A stretch of 64,000 nt of DNA from Paracoccaceae bacterium (GTDB lineage Bacteria > Pseudomonadota > Alphaproteobacteria > Rhodobacterales > Rhodobacteraceae). The notes below the pieces were generated by a model, which saw only the letters and a program-made list of their open reading frames with translations, was not told the DNA's origin and ran no database searches. This document shows, piece by piece, positions 31,280-41,397 of the stretch; the first letter of the stretch is position 1, and every line of letters begins with the position of its first letter. A program made the translations under genes and the position numbers. The DNA lies in the NCBI GenBank assembly GCA_028285485.1, contig JANQPC010000048.1, forward strand, positions 1 through 64,000, written 5' to 3'.

Positions 31280-32824
31280 TTAACTCTCCGGCGCCGCGCC
31301 GCCCTCGGCGCGCCTTTTGGCGATGAAGCTTTCAAGCCAGCCGCGCCTGTCGCCCAGCGCATCGGGCGGGGTGAAGCCTTTGAGGATACCCTCCCAGATC
31401 CCCGTGGCGCGTTCCGATGCGGTGAGCCCGCCGCGCTCGCTCCAGGTTCCGAAATTCGACCAATCGGCGACAAGCGGTTCGTAGAAGGCGGCCTGATAAC
31501 GCTCCATCGTATGGGAAGCGCCGAAGAAATGGCCGCCCGGCGGAACCTCCTGCAGCGCCTCAAAGGCGATGGCGCCGGCATCTTCGGCAGGCGGGGTGCA
31601 CAGTTCCGCAAAGGTCTGGATCATCTCCATATCGGTGATGAGTTTTTCGTAGGAAACGGTAAGCCCGCCTTCTATCCACCCCGCGCCATGCAAAAGCACC
31701 GTAGCGCCGCCGAGGATCGCGCCCCAGGCGCTCATCTGCGTTTCATGGGCGGCCTGGGCATCGTTGATATTGGCCGCACATCCGGCGGCGGAGCGCCAGG
31801 GCAGCCCGACAAGCCGCGCAAGCTGGCCCGCGCCGAGATTGGCCTGCACCTGCTCGGGCGTGCCAAAGGCCGGGGCGCCGGATTTCATATCGACATTCGA
31901 GGCAAAGGCACCGTAGCAAACTGGCGCGCCGGGCCCGGCAATCTGCGCCAGCGTGATCGCCGCAAGCGCCTCGGCATGGCTGAGCGTGAGCGCGCCTGCG
32001 ACCGTGGCGGGGGCCATCGCGCCCATCAGGCAGAAGGGTGTCACGATCGTCATCTGGCCCGCACGCGCGAAATCGATCAGGCCCATCGCCATCGGGATAT
32101 CGATCTGGCGGGGCGAGTTGGTGTTCACGATGGTGTAGCACCAGGGTTCCTTGGAAAACGCCTCTGCCCCCAGCCCCCGCGCACCCGCGATCATCTCAAA
32201 GCAATCGGCCACCTGCCCCGCCCCACGGCTGAAGACAAACGGCACCTTGTCAGACAGTGTTAGCTCCGCCTCCGTCATCGCGTAGTGGCGCTCATGGGGC
32301 GGGATATCCTGCGGCTCTACCAGCGGGGGCAGCATGTGGAGCGCATCGAAATGCTGGGTCAGCATGAGAAGCTCGCGGAAATCCTCCAGCCGCCCGGGCC
32401 GCCGCCCGCGTTTGAGATCGGTGGCGTGCGGCGCGCCCGCGCCGGGCTGGATGGCAAGGCGCCCGAGCTCCAGCACGATATCGCGCGCCTTTGCCCCTGC
32501 GCGCAGAGTGAAGCTCTTCGGCGCGGTGGCAAGCGCGGCTTCGACGATATCGCGCCCGATCCACACCATCTCGCTCGCCTCATCCACCCGCGCGCCCGCC
32601 GTACGAAAAAGCGCGCGCGCTTCGGGGAGGAGGATCTTCATCCCCAGCTCTTCCAGCACCCGAAGGGCCGTGGCGTGCATCTGGCCCGCCGCATCATCGG
32701 AAAACGCGGGCACCGGCGGAAAAGGGTTCCGCAAGGTGCGGTAATCCACCTGGCGCGCACCCCCGCCCCCCCCAGGCCGGGGCCTGCGGCGGCGGCGCGC
32801 GCGCGGCTCGGTGGTGGCGCTCAT
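31280..32824 (-). CDS. Trimethylamine methyltransferase (MttB) superfamily protein, non-pyrrolysine
   Basis: A 514-residue member of the MttB superfamily, whose members move a methyl group from a quaternary or tertiary amine to a corrinoid protein. The frame is uninterrupted, with no in-frame TAG, so it belongs with the non-pyrrolysine branch that includes glycine betaine methyltransferase MtgB. The N-terminus is a low-complexity Arg/Gly/Pro stretch (residues 5-24). The start overlaps the stop of the FAD/GcvT gene (ATGA). No corrinoid-binding protein or RamA-type activase gene is in the window, so the methyl acceptor is uncertain; the GcvT domain of the neighbour suggests tetrahydrofolate. 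Confidence 0.88.
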   Translation of the reverse strand: MSATTEPRARRRRRPRPGGGGGARQVDYRTLRNPFPPVPAFSDDAAGQMHATALRVLEELGMKILLPEARALFRTAGARVDEASEMVWIGRDIVEAALATAPKSFTLRAGAKARDIVLELGRLAIQPGAGAPHATDLKRGRRPGRLEDFRELLMLTQHFDALHMLPPLVEPQDIPPHERHYAMTEAELTLSDKVPFVFSRGAGQVADCFEMIAGARGLGAEAFSKEPWCYTIVNTNSPRQIDIPMAMGLIDFARAGQMTIVTPFCLMGAMAPATVAGALTLSHAEALAAITLAQIAGPGAPVCYGAFASNVDMKSGAPAFGTPEQVQANLGAGQLARLVGLPWRSAAGCAANINDAQAAHETQMSAWGAILGGATVLLHGAGWIEGGLTVSYEKLITDMEMIQTFAELCTPPAEDAGAIAFEALQEVPPGGHFFGASHTMERYQAAFYEPLVADWSNFGTWSERGGLTASERATGIWEGILKGFTPPDALGDRRGWLESFIAKRRAEGGAAPES

Positions 32825-35226
32825 CCCCGCATCGCCGCGCCTGCGGGATCGTAGGGTGACGGCGCAATCACCTGCGCTGCGCGTTCCACGCCCACGACAT
32901 GCACGGAGAGGTCAGCGCCTTCTTCCGCCTGTTCGCGGCTGACCATGGCCATGGCAAGCGATTTATCCAGCGTGTGGCCGTAACCGCCGGAGGTTACGAA
33001 GCCCACGCGGGCGCCGTTGGCCCAGATCGGTTCATACCCGCTGGCTTCCGCCCCATCGGCGGCCACTTCCAGCGTGACGAGCTTTTGTGCTGGGCCGTTC
33101 CCGTCACGCTCGGTGATCGCCGCCTGACGGCCCACGAAATCGCCCTTCTCCCAGGCGATCCAGCGATCCATGCCCGTCATCCCGGGGGTGCGATCCTGGG
33201 TGAATTCGGCCGACCAGATGCCAAAGCTCTTCTCGATCCGAAGGGCGAGGAGCGCATTGAAGCCGTATTCGCGAATGCCCTCCCCGGCACCGGCTTCCAG
33301 CAGCATCCGCCGGAGCGCGATGTGTTCGGCGGCGCCGCAGTTGATCTCGTAGCCCAGTTCGCCGGAAACCGAGAGGCGCCCGACCTTGGCGCGGATCAGC
33401 CCGATATCGAAAGTGCCGCAGCCCATGAAAGGCAGCGCGCCGATATCGCCATCGGTGAGCTTTTCGATCACCGCACGGGATTTCGGGCCTGCAAGCGAGA
33501 AGCCCACTGTGGCATCGCCGATATCGCGCACCGTCACGCCCGCGTCGAGATGCTGGGTGAACCAGCGCATGTGCCATTCGCGCAGGTAGTAGCTGCCCAT
33601 GATCCACCAGGTGCCATCGCCCCAGTTGAAAAGCGTGAGATCCCCTTTGAGCTTGCCTTCGGGCGAGAGCATCACGGCAAGCCTCGCGCGCCCGGGTTTG
33701 GGAAGCTTGGTGGACATCATGCGATCGAGCCACGCCTCTGCATTGGGCCCCGTGATTTCAAACCGCGAGAAGCCCGAGATATCGAGCAGGCCCACATCCT
33801 CGCGCACCGCCCTGCACTCTTCGCGCACGATTTCATGGGCGTTTGAGCGCTTGAGCGAGGGTTCTTCCTCAAAATCCTTCGGCGCGAAGTAAAGCGGGGT
33901 CTCCAGGCCCCAGCTGACGCCCCAGCGGGCGCCCGCCGCCGTCATCTCGGAATGCGCGGGCGCCATTTTCAGGGGCCGGCCTGCGGGCAGCTGTTCGTTG
34001 GGATAGGTCATCACGAAGCGGCGGGAATAGAACTGCCCCGTGGTTTGCTTGATGTATTCCTTGTTGGAGGCGAAATCGCCGTACCGCGCGATATCCATCG
34101 GCCAGGCATCGGCCTCGGTATCGCCGTGGATCATCCATTCCGCCAGGGTTTTGCCCACCCCCCCGCCTTGCAGGAAGCCCGCCATCACGCCGCAGGCAAG
34201 CCAGTAATTCGGCACACTGCTGACCGGGCCCACAAGCGGGTTGCCATCGGGCGAAAAGGTGAAGGCCCCGTTCACCCAGTTGCGGATGCCCACTTCGTTC
34301 AGGCAGGGGTAGCGCTGGAAGGCGAGGGTGAGTTCATCCTCGATCCGATCCGTATCTTCCTGCAGAAGCTCGATGCCGTAGTTCCACGGCGCGCCATCCA
34401 TCATCCAGTGCTGGTGGTTGATTTCGTAGATCCCGACGAGGATGCCTTTCTGATCCTGCCGCATATAGGTGAAACCTTCGAGATCCACCGTCATCGGCAC
34501 TTCGAAATCAAGCGCCTCAACCTCCGGGATCGTCTCGGTCAGGAAGTAGTGGTGTGCGAGCGGCGCGACGGGCAGTTCTAGCCCCACCATGCGCCCGCAT
34601 TGCTTGGCCCAGAGACCGCCCGCGTTCACCACGTGCTCGGCCGTGATTGTGCCCTGTTCCGTTACCACCTCCCAAGCATCGCCCTTCCAGTTCAGTTCCA
34701 GGACCCGGTTGTGTTCGATTACATCCGCCCCGCGCATCTTCGCGGCGCGGGCATAGGCGTGAACGGTGCCGGTAGTATCGACATAGCCTTCGCGATCCGC
34801 CCAGAGCCCGCCGATCACGCCCTCGGTATCCATGATCGGGCAGGCTTTCTTCACCTCTTCGGGGGTCATCAGGTGGCAATCCTCGATCCCGATGGATTGG
34901 AAGACGCGGTAGGCCGCCTGCAGCCATTCCCAGCGCGCGGGCGCCGAGGCGATGGTGACCCCGCCTGTCATATGCAGGCCGATGGATTGGCCGCTCTCTT
35001 TCTCGACCTCGGCCAGAAGATCGATCGTATACGCCTGAAGCGCCGCCATGTTGGGATCGGCGTTGAGCGCGTGGATGCCGCCCGCCGCATGCCAGGACGA
35101 GCCCGCCGTGAGCACATTGCGTTCGATGATCGCCACATCCGTCCACCCGAACTTGGCCAGGTGATAAAGCACCGAGGCGCCGACAACGCCGCCCCCGATC
35201 ACGACAACGCGGTATTGAGATTTCAT
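32821..35226 (-). CDS. FAD oxidoreductase-GcvT fusion (dimethylglycine/sarcosine dehydrogenase-like)
   Basis: An 801-residue protein with an N-terminal DAO-type FAD domain (VVVIGGGVVGASVLYHLAKF), a middle FAO_M-like linker, and C-terminal GcvT (aminomethyltransferase) domains (FEITGPNAEAWLDRMMS; LGYEINCG). This is the architecture of dimethylglycine dehydrogenase and sarcosine dehydrogenase: FAD oxidises the N-methyl group and the GcvT part hands the one-carbon unit to tetrahydrofolate. It is the first gene of its operon, with AGGAGG before the ATG. The substrate is a methylated amine, probably derived from glycine betaine, carnitine or a similar osmolyte. Confidence 0.92.
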   Translation of the reverse strand: MKSQYRVVVIGGGVVGASVLYHLAKFGWTDVAIIERNVLTAGSSWHAAGGIHALNADPNMAALQAYTIDLLAEVEKESGQSIGLHMTGGVTIASAPARWEWLQAAYRVFQSIGIEDCHLMTPEEVKKACPIMDTEGVIGGLWADREGYVDTTGTVHAYARAAKMRGADVIEHNRVLELNWKGDAWEVVTEQGTITAEHVVNAGGLWAKQCGRMVGLELPVAPLAHHYFLTETIPEVEALDFEVPMTVDLEGFTYMRQDQKGILVGIYEINHQHWMMDGAPWNYGIELLQEDTDRIEDELTLAFQRYPCLNEVGIRNWVNGAFTFSPDGNPLVGPVSSVPNYWLACGVMAGFLQGGGVGKTLAEWMIHGDTEADAWPMDIARYGDFASNKEYIKQTTGQFYSRRFVMTYPNEQLPAGRPLKMAPAHSEMTAAGARWGVSWGLETPLYFAPKDFEEEPSLKRSNAHEIVREECRAVREDVGLLDISGFSRFEITGPNAEAWLDRMMSTKLPKPGRARLAVMLSPEGKLKGDLTLFNWGDGTWWIMGSYYLREWHMRWFTQHLDAGVTVRDIGDATVGFSLAGPKSRAVIEKLTDGDIGALPFMGCGTFDIGLIRAKVGRLSVSGELGYEINCGAAEHIALRRMLLEAGAGEGIREYGFNALLALRIEKSFGIWSAEFTQDRTPGMTGMDRWIAWEKGDFVGRQAAITERDGNGPAQKLVTLEVAADGAEASGYEPIWANGARVGFVTSGGYGHTLDKSLAMAMVSREQAEEGADLSVHVVGVERAAQVIAPSPYDPAGAAMRG

Positions 35227-35301
35227 CGGGCACCTCCTGGGTTGTGCGGGCCTGACTGTGCGGGCCTCGTTTTCGGGAACGCTAGGAAGCTCTGCGAGTC
35301 G

Positions 35302-35322
35302 TGTCTAGACATAACTGTACAG
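35302..35322. promoter_or_regulatory. Twin-palindrome operator candidate upstream of the methylamine operon
   Basis: A 10-bp palindrome TGTCTAGACA (35302-35311) and an 8-bp palindrome CTGTACAG (35315-35322) have centres 12 bp apart, 85 bp upstream of the FAD/GcvT start. Both contain the TGT...ACA arms common in TetR-family sites. Assigned to the TetR regulator by location only. Confidence 0.5.
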
Positions 35323-35388
35323 AACGCATGCGATTGATCCCGCGCGGGCGATCGGGCAGGCTCGGCCCGGCCAAATTCAAGGGGCCCC

Positions 35389-36801
35389 ATGCCCGCGCTC
35401 GATGCCTTCCGCGCCGCGATCGGCGCCGATCATGTTCTGACCGATCCGCCCGCGCTGGCGCCGTATCTGACGGATTGGACAGGTGCCTATACCGGCACCG
35501 CCCTGGCGGCGCTGCGCCCCGGCAGCACCGGCGAAGTGGCCGCGCTTCTTCGGCTGGCCGGGGAACATGGCGTGCGGCTCATCCCCCAGGGCGGCAATAC
35601 GGGCGTCTCCGCCGGGGCCACGCCGCCCAAAACGGGGCGGAATGCGATCCTCTCCACCGCCCGGCTCAACACGATCCGCGCTATCGATCCCGCCGCGCGC
35701 ACGGCCACGGCGGAAGCTGGCGTGGTGCTCGAAACCCTGCAAGGCGCAACGGCGGAACACGGGCTCGATTTCCCGGTGATGTTCGGGGCGCGGGGCACGG
35801 CGCAGCTTGGCGGGGTTCTGGCCACCAATGCGGGCGGCGCCAATGTGCTGCGCCACGGCAATACCCGCGATCTGTGCCTTGGGATCGAGGCGGTGCTGCC
35901 CGATGGCCGCGTGATCGATACGCTTTCGGGGCTTCGCAAAGACAATTCGGGCTATGATCTGCGGCACCTCCTGATCGGCTCTGAAGGCACGCTGGGCATC
36001 ATCACCGCGGCCACTTTGCGCCTCACCCCCGCGCCTGGCGCGCGGGCCACCGCCTTTCTCGCGCTCGAAAGCCTTGGCGCGGGGCTCGCGGTTCTGAACC
36101 GGCTGCAGGATGCCTCGGGCGGGCTGGTTGAAGCCTGCGAATGGCTGCCGCTGGCGATGATCGAGGCGATCCTCGCCGCGCATCCCACGCTCCGGGCGCC
36201 CCTCACCCCGATCCCCGCCCATGGGCTGCTTGTGGAGCTTGCCTCGGCACGGCCAAGCGATGCCGCGCCGGTGCTTGACGATCTGCTGCTTGCCGGGGTG
36301 GAGGCAGAGATGGCGGCGGGGCGGATCACCGATGGGATGGTCGCACATTCCGAGGCACAGCGCCGCGCGCTCTGGGCCCTGCGCGAGGCGGTGCTGCCCT
36401 CGATCCTCGCGGCGGGGGAGATGCTGGCGCTGGATGTCGCCCTGCCCCTGTCGCGCCTGCCGGCCTTCGTGGAAGAGGCGGATGCGGTTGCCGCGGCGCA
36501 CGGGCTGCGCCCGCTTCTTGTGGCGCATCTGGGCGACGGCAATGTGCATTACACCGTGGTCGCCCCAGACGGCGGGGCGCTCGATCCCGCGCGGATGGGG
36601 GCCTATACCGAGGCGCTTCTCACCGTTCTGCGCAAGATGGGCGGCAGTTACAGCGCCGAGCACGGCATCGGGCGCGCCAAGGCGGGGCTACAGGCGCGGT
36701 GGAAAGACCCCGCCGCATTTGCGGCCCTTTGCGCGGTGAAGCAGGCGCTCGATCCCGCGGGCGTGCTGAACCCCGGCGTTCTCTTCCCCGAACAGGGCTG
36801 A
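35389..36801 (+). CDS. FAD-linked 2-hydroxyacid dehydrogenase (GlcD/D2HGDH-like)
   Basis: A 470-residue flavoprotein of the VAO/PCMH family. The FAD-binding segment IPQGGNTGVSAGA and GGVLATNAGG are clear. The C-terminal FAD-oxidase domain has LVAHLGDGNVHYTVV and the ending YSAEHGIGRAKAG, with metal-binding His residues. These features fit D-2-hydroxyglutarate dehydrogenase or D-lactate/glycolate dehydrogenase subunits; the exact substrate is not determined. It is divergent from the methylamine operon and ends at a terminator shared with groEL. Confidence 0.93.
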   Translation: MPALDAFRAAIGADHVLTDPPALAPYLTDWTGAYTGTALAALRPGSTGEVAALLRLAGEHGVRLIPQGGNTGVSAGATPPKTGRNAILSTARLNTIRAIDPAARTATAEAGVVLETLQGATAEHGLDFPVMFGARGTAQLGGVLATNAGGANVLRHGNTRDLCLGIEAVLPDGRVIDTLSGLRKDNSGYDLRHLLIGSEGTLGIITAATLRLTPAPGARATAFLALESLGAGLAVLNRLQDASGGLVEACEWLPLAMIEAILAAHPTLRAPLTPIPAHGLLVELASARPSDAAPVLDDLLLAGVEAEMAAGRITDGMVAHSEAQRRALWALREAVLPSILAAGEMLALDVALPLSRLPAFVEEADAVAAAHGLRPLLVAHLGDGNVHYTVVAPDGGALDPARMGAYTEALLTVLRKMGGSYSAEHGIGRAKAGLQARWKDPAAFAALCAVKQALDPAGVLNPGVLFPEQG

Positions 36802-36820
36802 CGGAAGCGGCGCAAAAGAA

Positions 36821-36846
36821 AAGGGGCCGCCGATTGGCAGCCCCTT
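36821..36846 (-). terminator. Terminator between groEL and the convergent dehydrogenase gene
   Basis: A stem AAGGGGC/GCCCCTT with an inner GCC-GATT-GGC hairpin. A-rich sequence on its left becomes a T-run (TTTTCTTTTG) on the minus strand, so it mainly terminates groEL. Confidence 0.75.
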
Positions 36847-36873
36847 TCCGGAACTCAAAGCCGTTGGGCCAGC

Positions 36874-38538
<1,665 letters not shown>

Positions 38539-38566
38539 TCAGTGATGTCTTTGTTCGGAACGGCGA

Positions 38567-38854
38567 TCAGGCGAGGACGCCCAGAATATCGCTTTCCTTC
38601 ATGATCAGAAGCTCTTCGCCTTCCAGCGTGATCTCGGTGCCCGACCACTTGCCGAACAGGATCTTGTCGCCGGCCTTGACGTCCATCGCGATGCGATCGC
38701 CGTCATCGTCCTTGGCGCCTGCGCCAACGGCAACAACTTCGCCCTCGGCGGGCTTTTCCTTGGCGCTGTCGGGGATGATCAGGCCACCAGCGGTTTTCTC
38801 GTCGCTCTCGACGCGGCGTACCAGCACACGGTCATGAAGCGGAGTGAATGCCAT
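38567..38854 (-). CDS. groES: Co-chaperonin GroES (10 kDa)
   Basis: GroES caps the GroEL ring. The 95-residue protein has the N-terminal [22 protein letters not shown] with the mobile loop, and a C-terminal [21 protein letters not shown] that is typical of alphaproteobacterial GroES. It is the first gene of the groES-groEL operon, 35 bp after the CIRCE element, and is expected to be repressed by HrcA. Confidence 0.99.
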   Translation of the reverse strand: MAFTPLHDRVLVRRVESDEKTAGGLIIPDSAKEKPAEGEVVAVGAGAKDDDGDRIAMDVKAGDKILFGKWSGTEITLEGEELLIMKESDILGVLA

Positions 38855-38888
38855 CTTGAACGCTCCTCAGGTTCACGGTTTCTCCCAA

Positions 38889-38951
38889 TCAGCACTCGTA
38901 TGGTGTGAGTGCTAACGGCAGCGATTTAGGTAACCGCCGATGGGCTGTCAA
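38889..38951 (-). promoter_or_regulatory. groESL promoter with CIRCE operator
   Basis: The CIRCE inverted repeat lies at 38889-38915: AGCACTC and GAGTGCT arms separated by 9 bp (one arm lacks the last consensus pair). On the minus strand TTGACA (38951-38946) is followed 17 bp later by TAAATC (38928-38923), which puts the transcription start at the edge of CIRCE. HrcA binding there would block initiation. Confidence 0.85.
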
Positions 38952-39022
38952 CACCGTTCGGTGGCCCCCGGCGCAAGAATTCTTCCGTCGCCAACCGTGC
39001 GCGGCCCGGCTATGGCTGCGCC

Positions 39023-40327
39023 ATGTCTGACGCGCCGAACCGCCCCCGTGTGCTGGCCATCGCTGAAGCGGCAAACCCGGAATGGGTTTCGGTGCCGCTT
39101 GTGGGCTGGTCGCTCGCCCATGCGCTGCGCGAGGTGGCCGATCTTCACCTTGTCACCCACATCCGCAATCGCGAGGCGATCCTGCGGGCGGGTTACGCAG
39201 AGGGGCGCGACGTGACCTTCATCGATAGCGAGGCGCTCGATCGCCCGGTCTGGCGGCTGAGCCAGGCGCTGCGGATGGGCGGCGGCAAGGGGTGGACGGT
39301 GGTGACGGCGCTGAAATCGCTTTCCTACCCCTATTTCGAACATCTCGTCTGGCGCCGGTTCGGCCCCGCGATCCGGGCGGGCGACTACGATATCGTGCAC
39401 CGGATCACGCCGCTTACGCCAACGGCGCCAAGCCGCATCGCTGCGAAGTGCCATGCGGCGGGCGTTCCGTTCGTTTTGGGCCCGCTCAATGGCGGGGTGC
39501 CCTGGCCGCCGGGCTATGGGGCCGAACGGCGGCGGGAGCGCGAGTGGCTTTCCTACCTTCGCGGGGCCTACAAGCTTTCGCGCGGGCGCGGGGCCACGGC
39601 GCGGGCGGCGGCGGCGATCCTTGCCGGCTCGCACCATACCGCGGGGGAATTGCCGCCCGAGGCCGCGGGCAAGGTCTTCCACCTGCCCGAAAACGCCATT
39701 GATCCGGCGCGTTTCAACCAGGTCGCCGCACAATCGCCCGAGGGCCCGTTGCGGGGCGCCTTCGTGGGGCGGCTCGTGCCCTATAAGGGCCCCGATATGC
39801 TGATCGAGGCCGCGCTGCCGCTTTTGCAGGCAGGCCGCCTCACGCTGGATATCGTGGGTGAAGGGCCGCTGGCGGAACCGCTGCGCGAGGCAATCCGCGC
39901 GGGCGGCGCAGAAGGGGCGGTCACGCTTCACGGCAATGTCGATCACGGGCGGGTGCAGGATATTCTCGCTGGGGCGCATCTTCTGACCTTCCCGTCGGTC
40001 CGCGAGTTCGGTGGCGGCGTGGTGCTGGAGGCGATGGCGCTGGGAGTTGTGCCCCTGATCGTGGATTACGCCGGGCCGGGGGAGCTTGTGGGGCCGGAGA
40101 CCGGGCTCAAGATCCCAGTCGCCCCGCGCCCGGAGCTTGTGGCCGCCTTCCGCGCTGCGCTTGAGCGCCTGGCTGAAGACCGGGGGGCCCTTCCGGCGCT
40201 CGCTTCTAACGCCCGTGCGGAGGTGGCGCGGCATTTCACCTGGGCCGCGAAGGCACACAAGGTTGCGGCGGTCTACGATTGGGCGCGCGATCCTGGCGCG
40301 GAACGGCCGGATCTGAGCCGGATCTGA
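39023..40327 (+). CDS. GT4-type glycosyltransferase
   Basis: A 434-residue GT-B-fold glycosyltransferase. The C-terminal nucleotide-sugar domain has LRGAFVGRLVPYKGPDMLIEA, LDIVGEGPL and the donor-binding FGGGVVLEAMALGVVPLIVD with the family's E-x7-E pattern. The N-terminal acceptor domain is less conserved. It resembles family 4 enzymes of exopolysaccharide or LPS synthesis. It stands alone, divergent from groESL, with no other polysaccharide gene adjacent, so its product is unknown. The annotated ATG lacks a strong Shine-Dalgarno site. Confidence 0.88.
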   Translation: MSDAPNRPRVLAIAEAANPEWVSVPLVGWSLAHALREVADLHLVTHIRNREAILRAGYAEGRDVTFIDSEALDRPVWRLSQALRMGGGKGWTVVTALKSLSYPYFEHLVWRRFGPAIRAGDYDIVHRITPLTPTAPSRIAAKCHAAGVPFVLGPLNGGVPWPPGYGAERRREREWLSYLRGAYKLSRGRGATARAAAAILAGSHHTAGELPPEAAGKVFHLPENAIDPARFNQVAAQSPEGPLRGAFVGRLVPYKGPDMLIEAALPLLQAGRLTLDIVGEGPLAEPLREAIRAGGAEGAVTLHGNVDHGRVQDILAGAHLLTFPSVREFGGGVVLEAMALGVVPLIVDYAGPGELVGPETGLKIPVAPRPELVAAFRAALERLAEDRGALPALASNARAEVARHFTWAAKAHKVAAVYDWARDPGAERPDLSRI

Positions 40328-40351
40328 GCGCGCCAATTTGCCCGCCGCCGT

Positions 40352-40394
40352 GCCGTGACATCGCCGTGACATCGCGGGGCGCCGCCCCTATAAG
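40352..40394 (+). promoter_or_regulatory. Predicted ppaC promoter with an 11-bp tandem repeat
   Basis: GTGACA (40366-40371) and TATAAG (40389-40394) are separated by exactly 17 bp. The -35 lies in the second copy of a perfect 11-bp tandem repeat, GCCGTGACATC (40352-40362 and 40363-40373). The start codon follows 46 bp after the -10. Confidence 0.5.
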
Positions 40395-40439
40395 CCACCG
40401 CGAAACGCACCACGACACCTCCCAAATGGAAGCGCTGCA

Positions 40440-41360
40440 ATGACCACACTGGTTTTTGGCCATAAATCCCCCGACACCGATTCCACCGGCTCTGCCCTGA
40501 TCTGGGCCTGGTATCTGAGCGAAGTGAAGGGCACGGCCGCCGAACCCCGGCTTCTGGGCGAACCCAATACCGAAGCAGCCTTCATGCTGGAGCGCTGGAA
40601 CCTCGACAAACCCGCGATGCTGGGCGATCTGGCCGAAGGCACGCCGGTGGTGATCGTGGATACCAACAACCCCGCCGAACTGCCCGAGGGCGTGAATGCC
40701 GCCGATATCCAGGGCATCATCGATCACCACAAGCTTGTGGGCGGGCTGGAAACCAAGGGGCCCATCGATATCACGATCCGCCCGGTGGCCTGCACCGCCA
40801 CGATCCTCCACGATCTGATGGGCGAGGATGCCGCGCGGATGCCGGAGCCGGTGCGCGGCGCGATGCTGACCTGCATTCTCTCTGACACGCTTGAATTCCG
40901 CTCGCCCACCACCACCGAGCATGACCGCGCGGTGGCCGAGGCGCTGGCAACGGATCTTGGCATTTCGATCCCGGACTATGCGGCAGAGATGTTTGCGGCG
41001 AAATCGGATGTTTCCGCCTTCTCGGAAGCCGAGCTTCTGCGGATGGACAGCAAGGAATACGAAGTGGGCGGAAAGCGCTTTCGCGTATCCGTTCTGGAAA
41101 CCACCGCGCCGGGCACGGTGCTTTCCCGCAAGGATGCGCTGATGGAGGCGATGGGGCCCGTGGCTGCGGAGGACGGCGCCGATCAGGTGCTGCTCTTCGT
41201 TGTCGATATCCTCAACGAGGAGGCCACGCTTCTGGTGCCGAACGATCTGGTCAAATCGGTGGCCGAGAAGAGTTTTTCCACCGCCGTGGCGGGCGATACC
41301 GTGGTGCTGCCCGGCATTGTGAGCCGCAAGAAGCAGATCATCCCGAACCTTGCCGTTTGA
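40440..41360 (+). CDS. ppaC: Manganese-dependent inorganic pyrophosphatase (family II)
   Basis: A DHH-family pyrophosphatase that hydrolyses PPi to phosphate in the cytoplasm and prefers Mn2+ or Co2+. The 306-residue protein has every family II signature: FGHKSPDTDS, VIVDTNNPAE, GIIDHHKLVGG and the C-terminal SRKKQIIP substrate-binding motif. There is no CBS insertion. Family II enzymes are patchy in alphaproteobacteria, where family I (Ppa) or membrane H+-PPases are usual. Confidence 0.96.
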   Translation: MTTLVFGHKSPDTDSTGSALIWAWYLSEVKGTAAEPRLLGEPNTEAAFMLERWNLDKPAMLGDLAEGTPVVIVDTNNPAELPEGVNAADIQGIIDHHKLVGGLETKGPIDITIRPVACTATILHDLMGEDAARMPEPVRGAMLTCILSDTLEFRSPTTTEHDRAVAEALATDLGISIPDYAAEMFAAKSDVSAFSEAELLRMDSKEYEVGGKRFRVSVLETTAPGTVLSRKDALMEAMGPVAAEDGADQVLLFVVDILNEEATLLVPNDLVKSVAEKSFSTAVAGDTVVLPGIVSRKKQIIPNLAV

Positions 41361-41397
41361 CCCCCGCGCCCGGGGGTTCGCGCGCCGGAGGCCCTGA

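Noticed and set aside
31280-32824. Pyrrolysine-type MttB
   Set aside because: There is no in-frame TAG in the gene, and no pyl gene is in the window. It is a non-pyrrolysine homolog.
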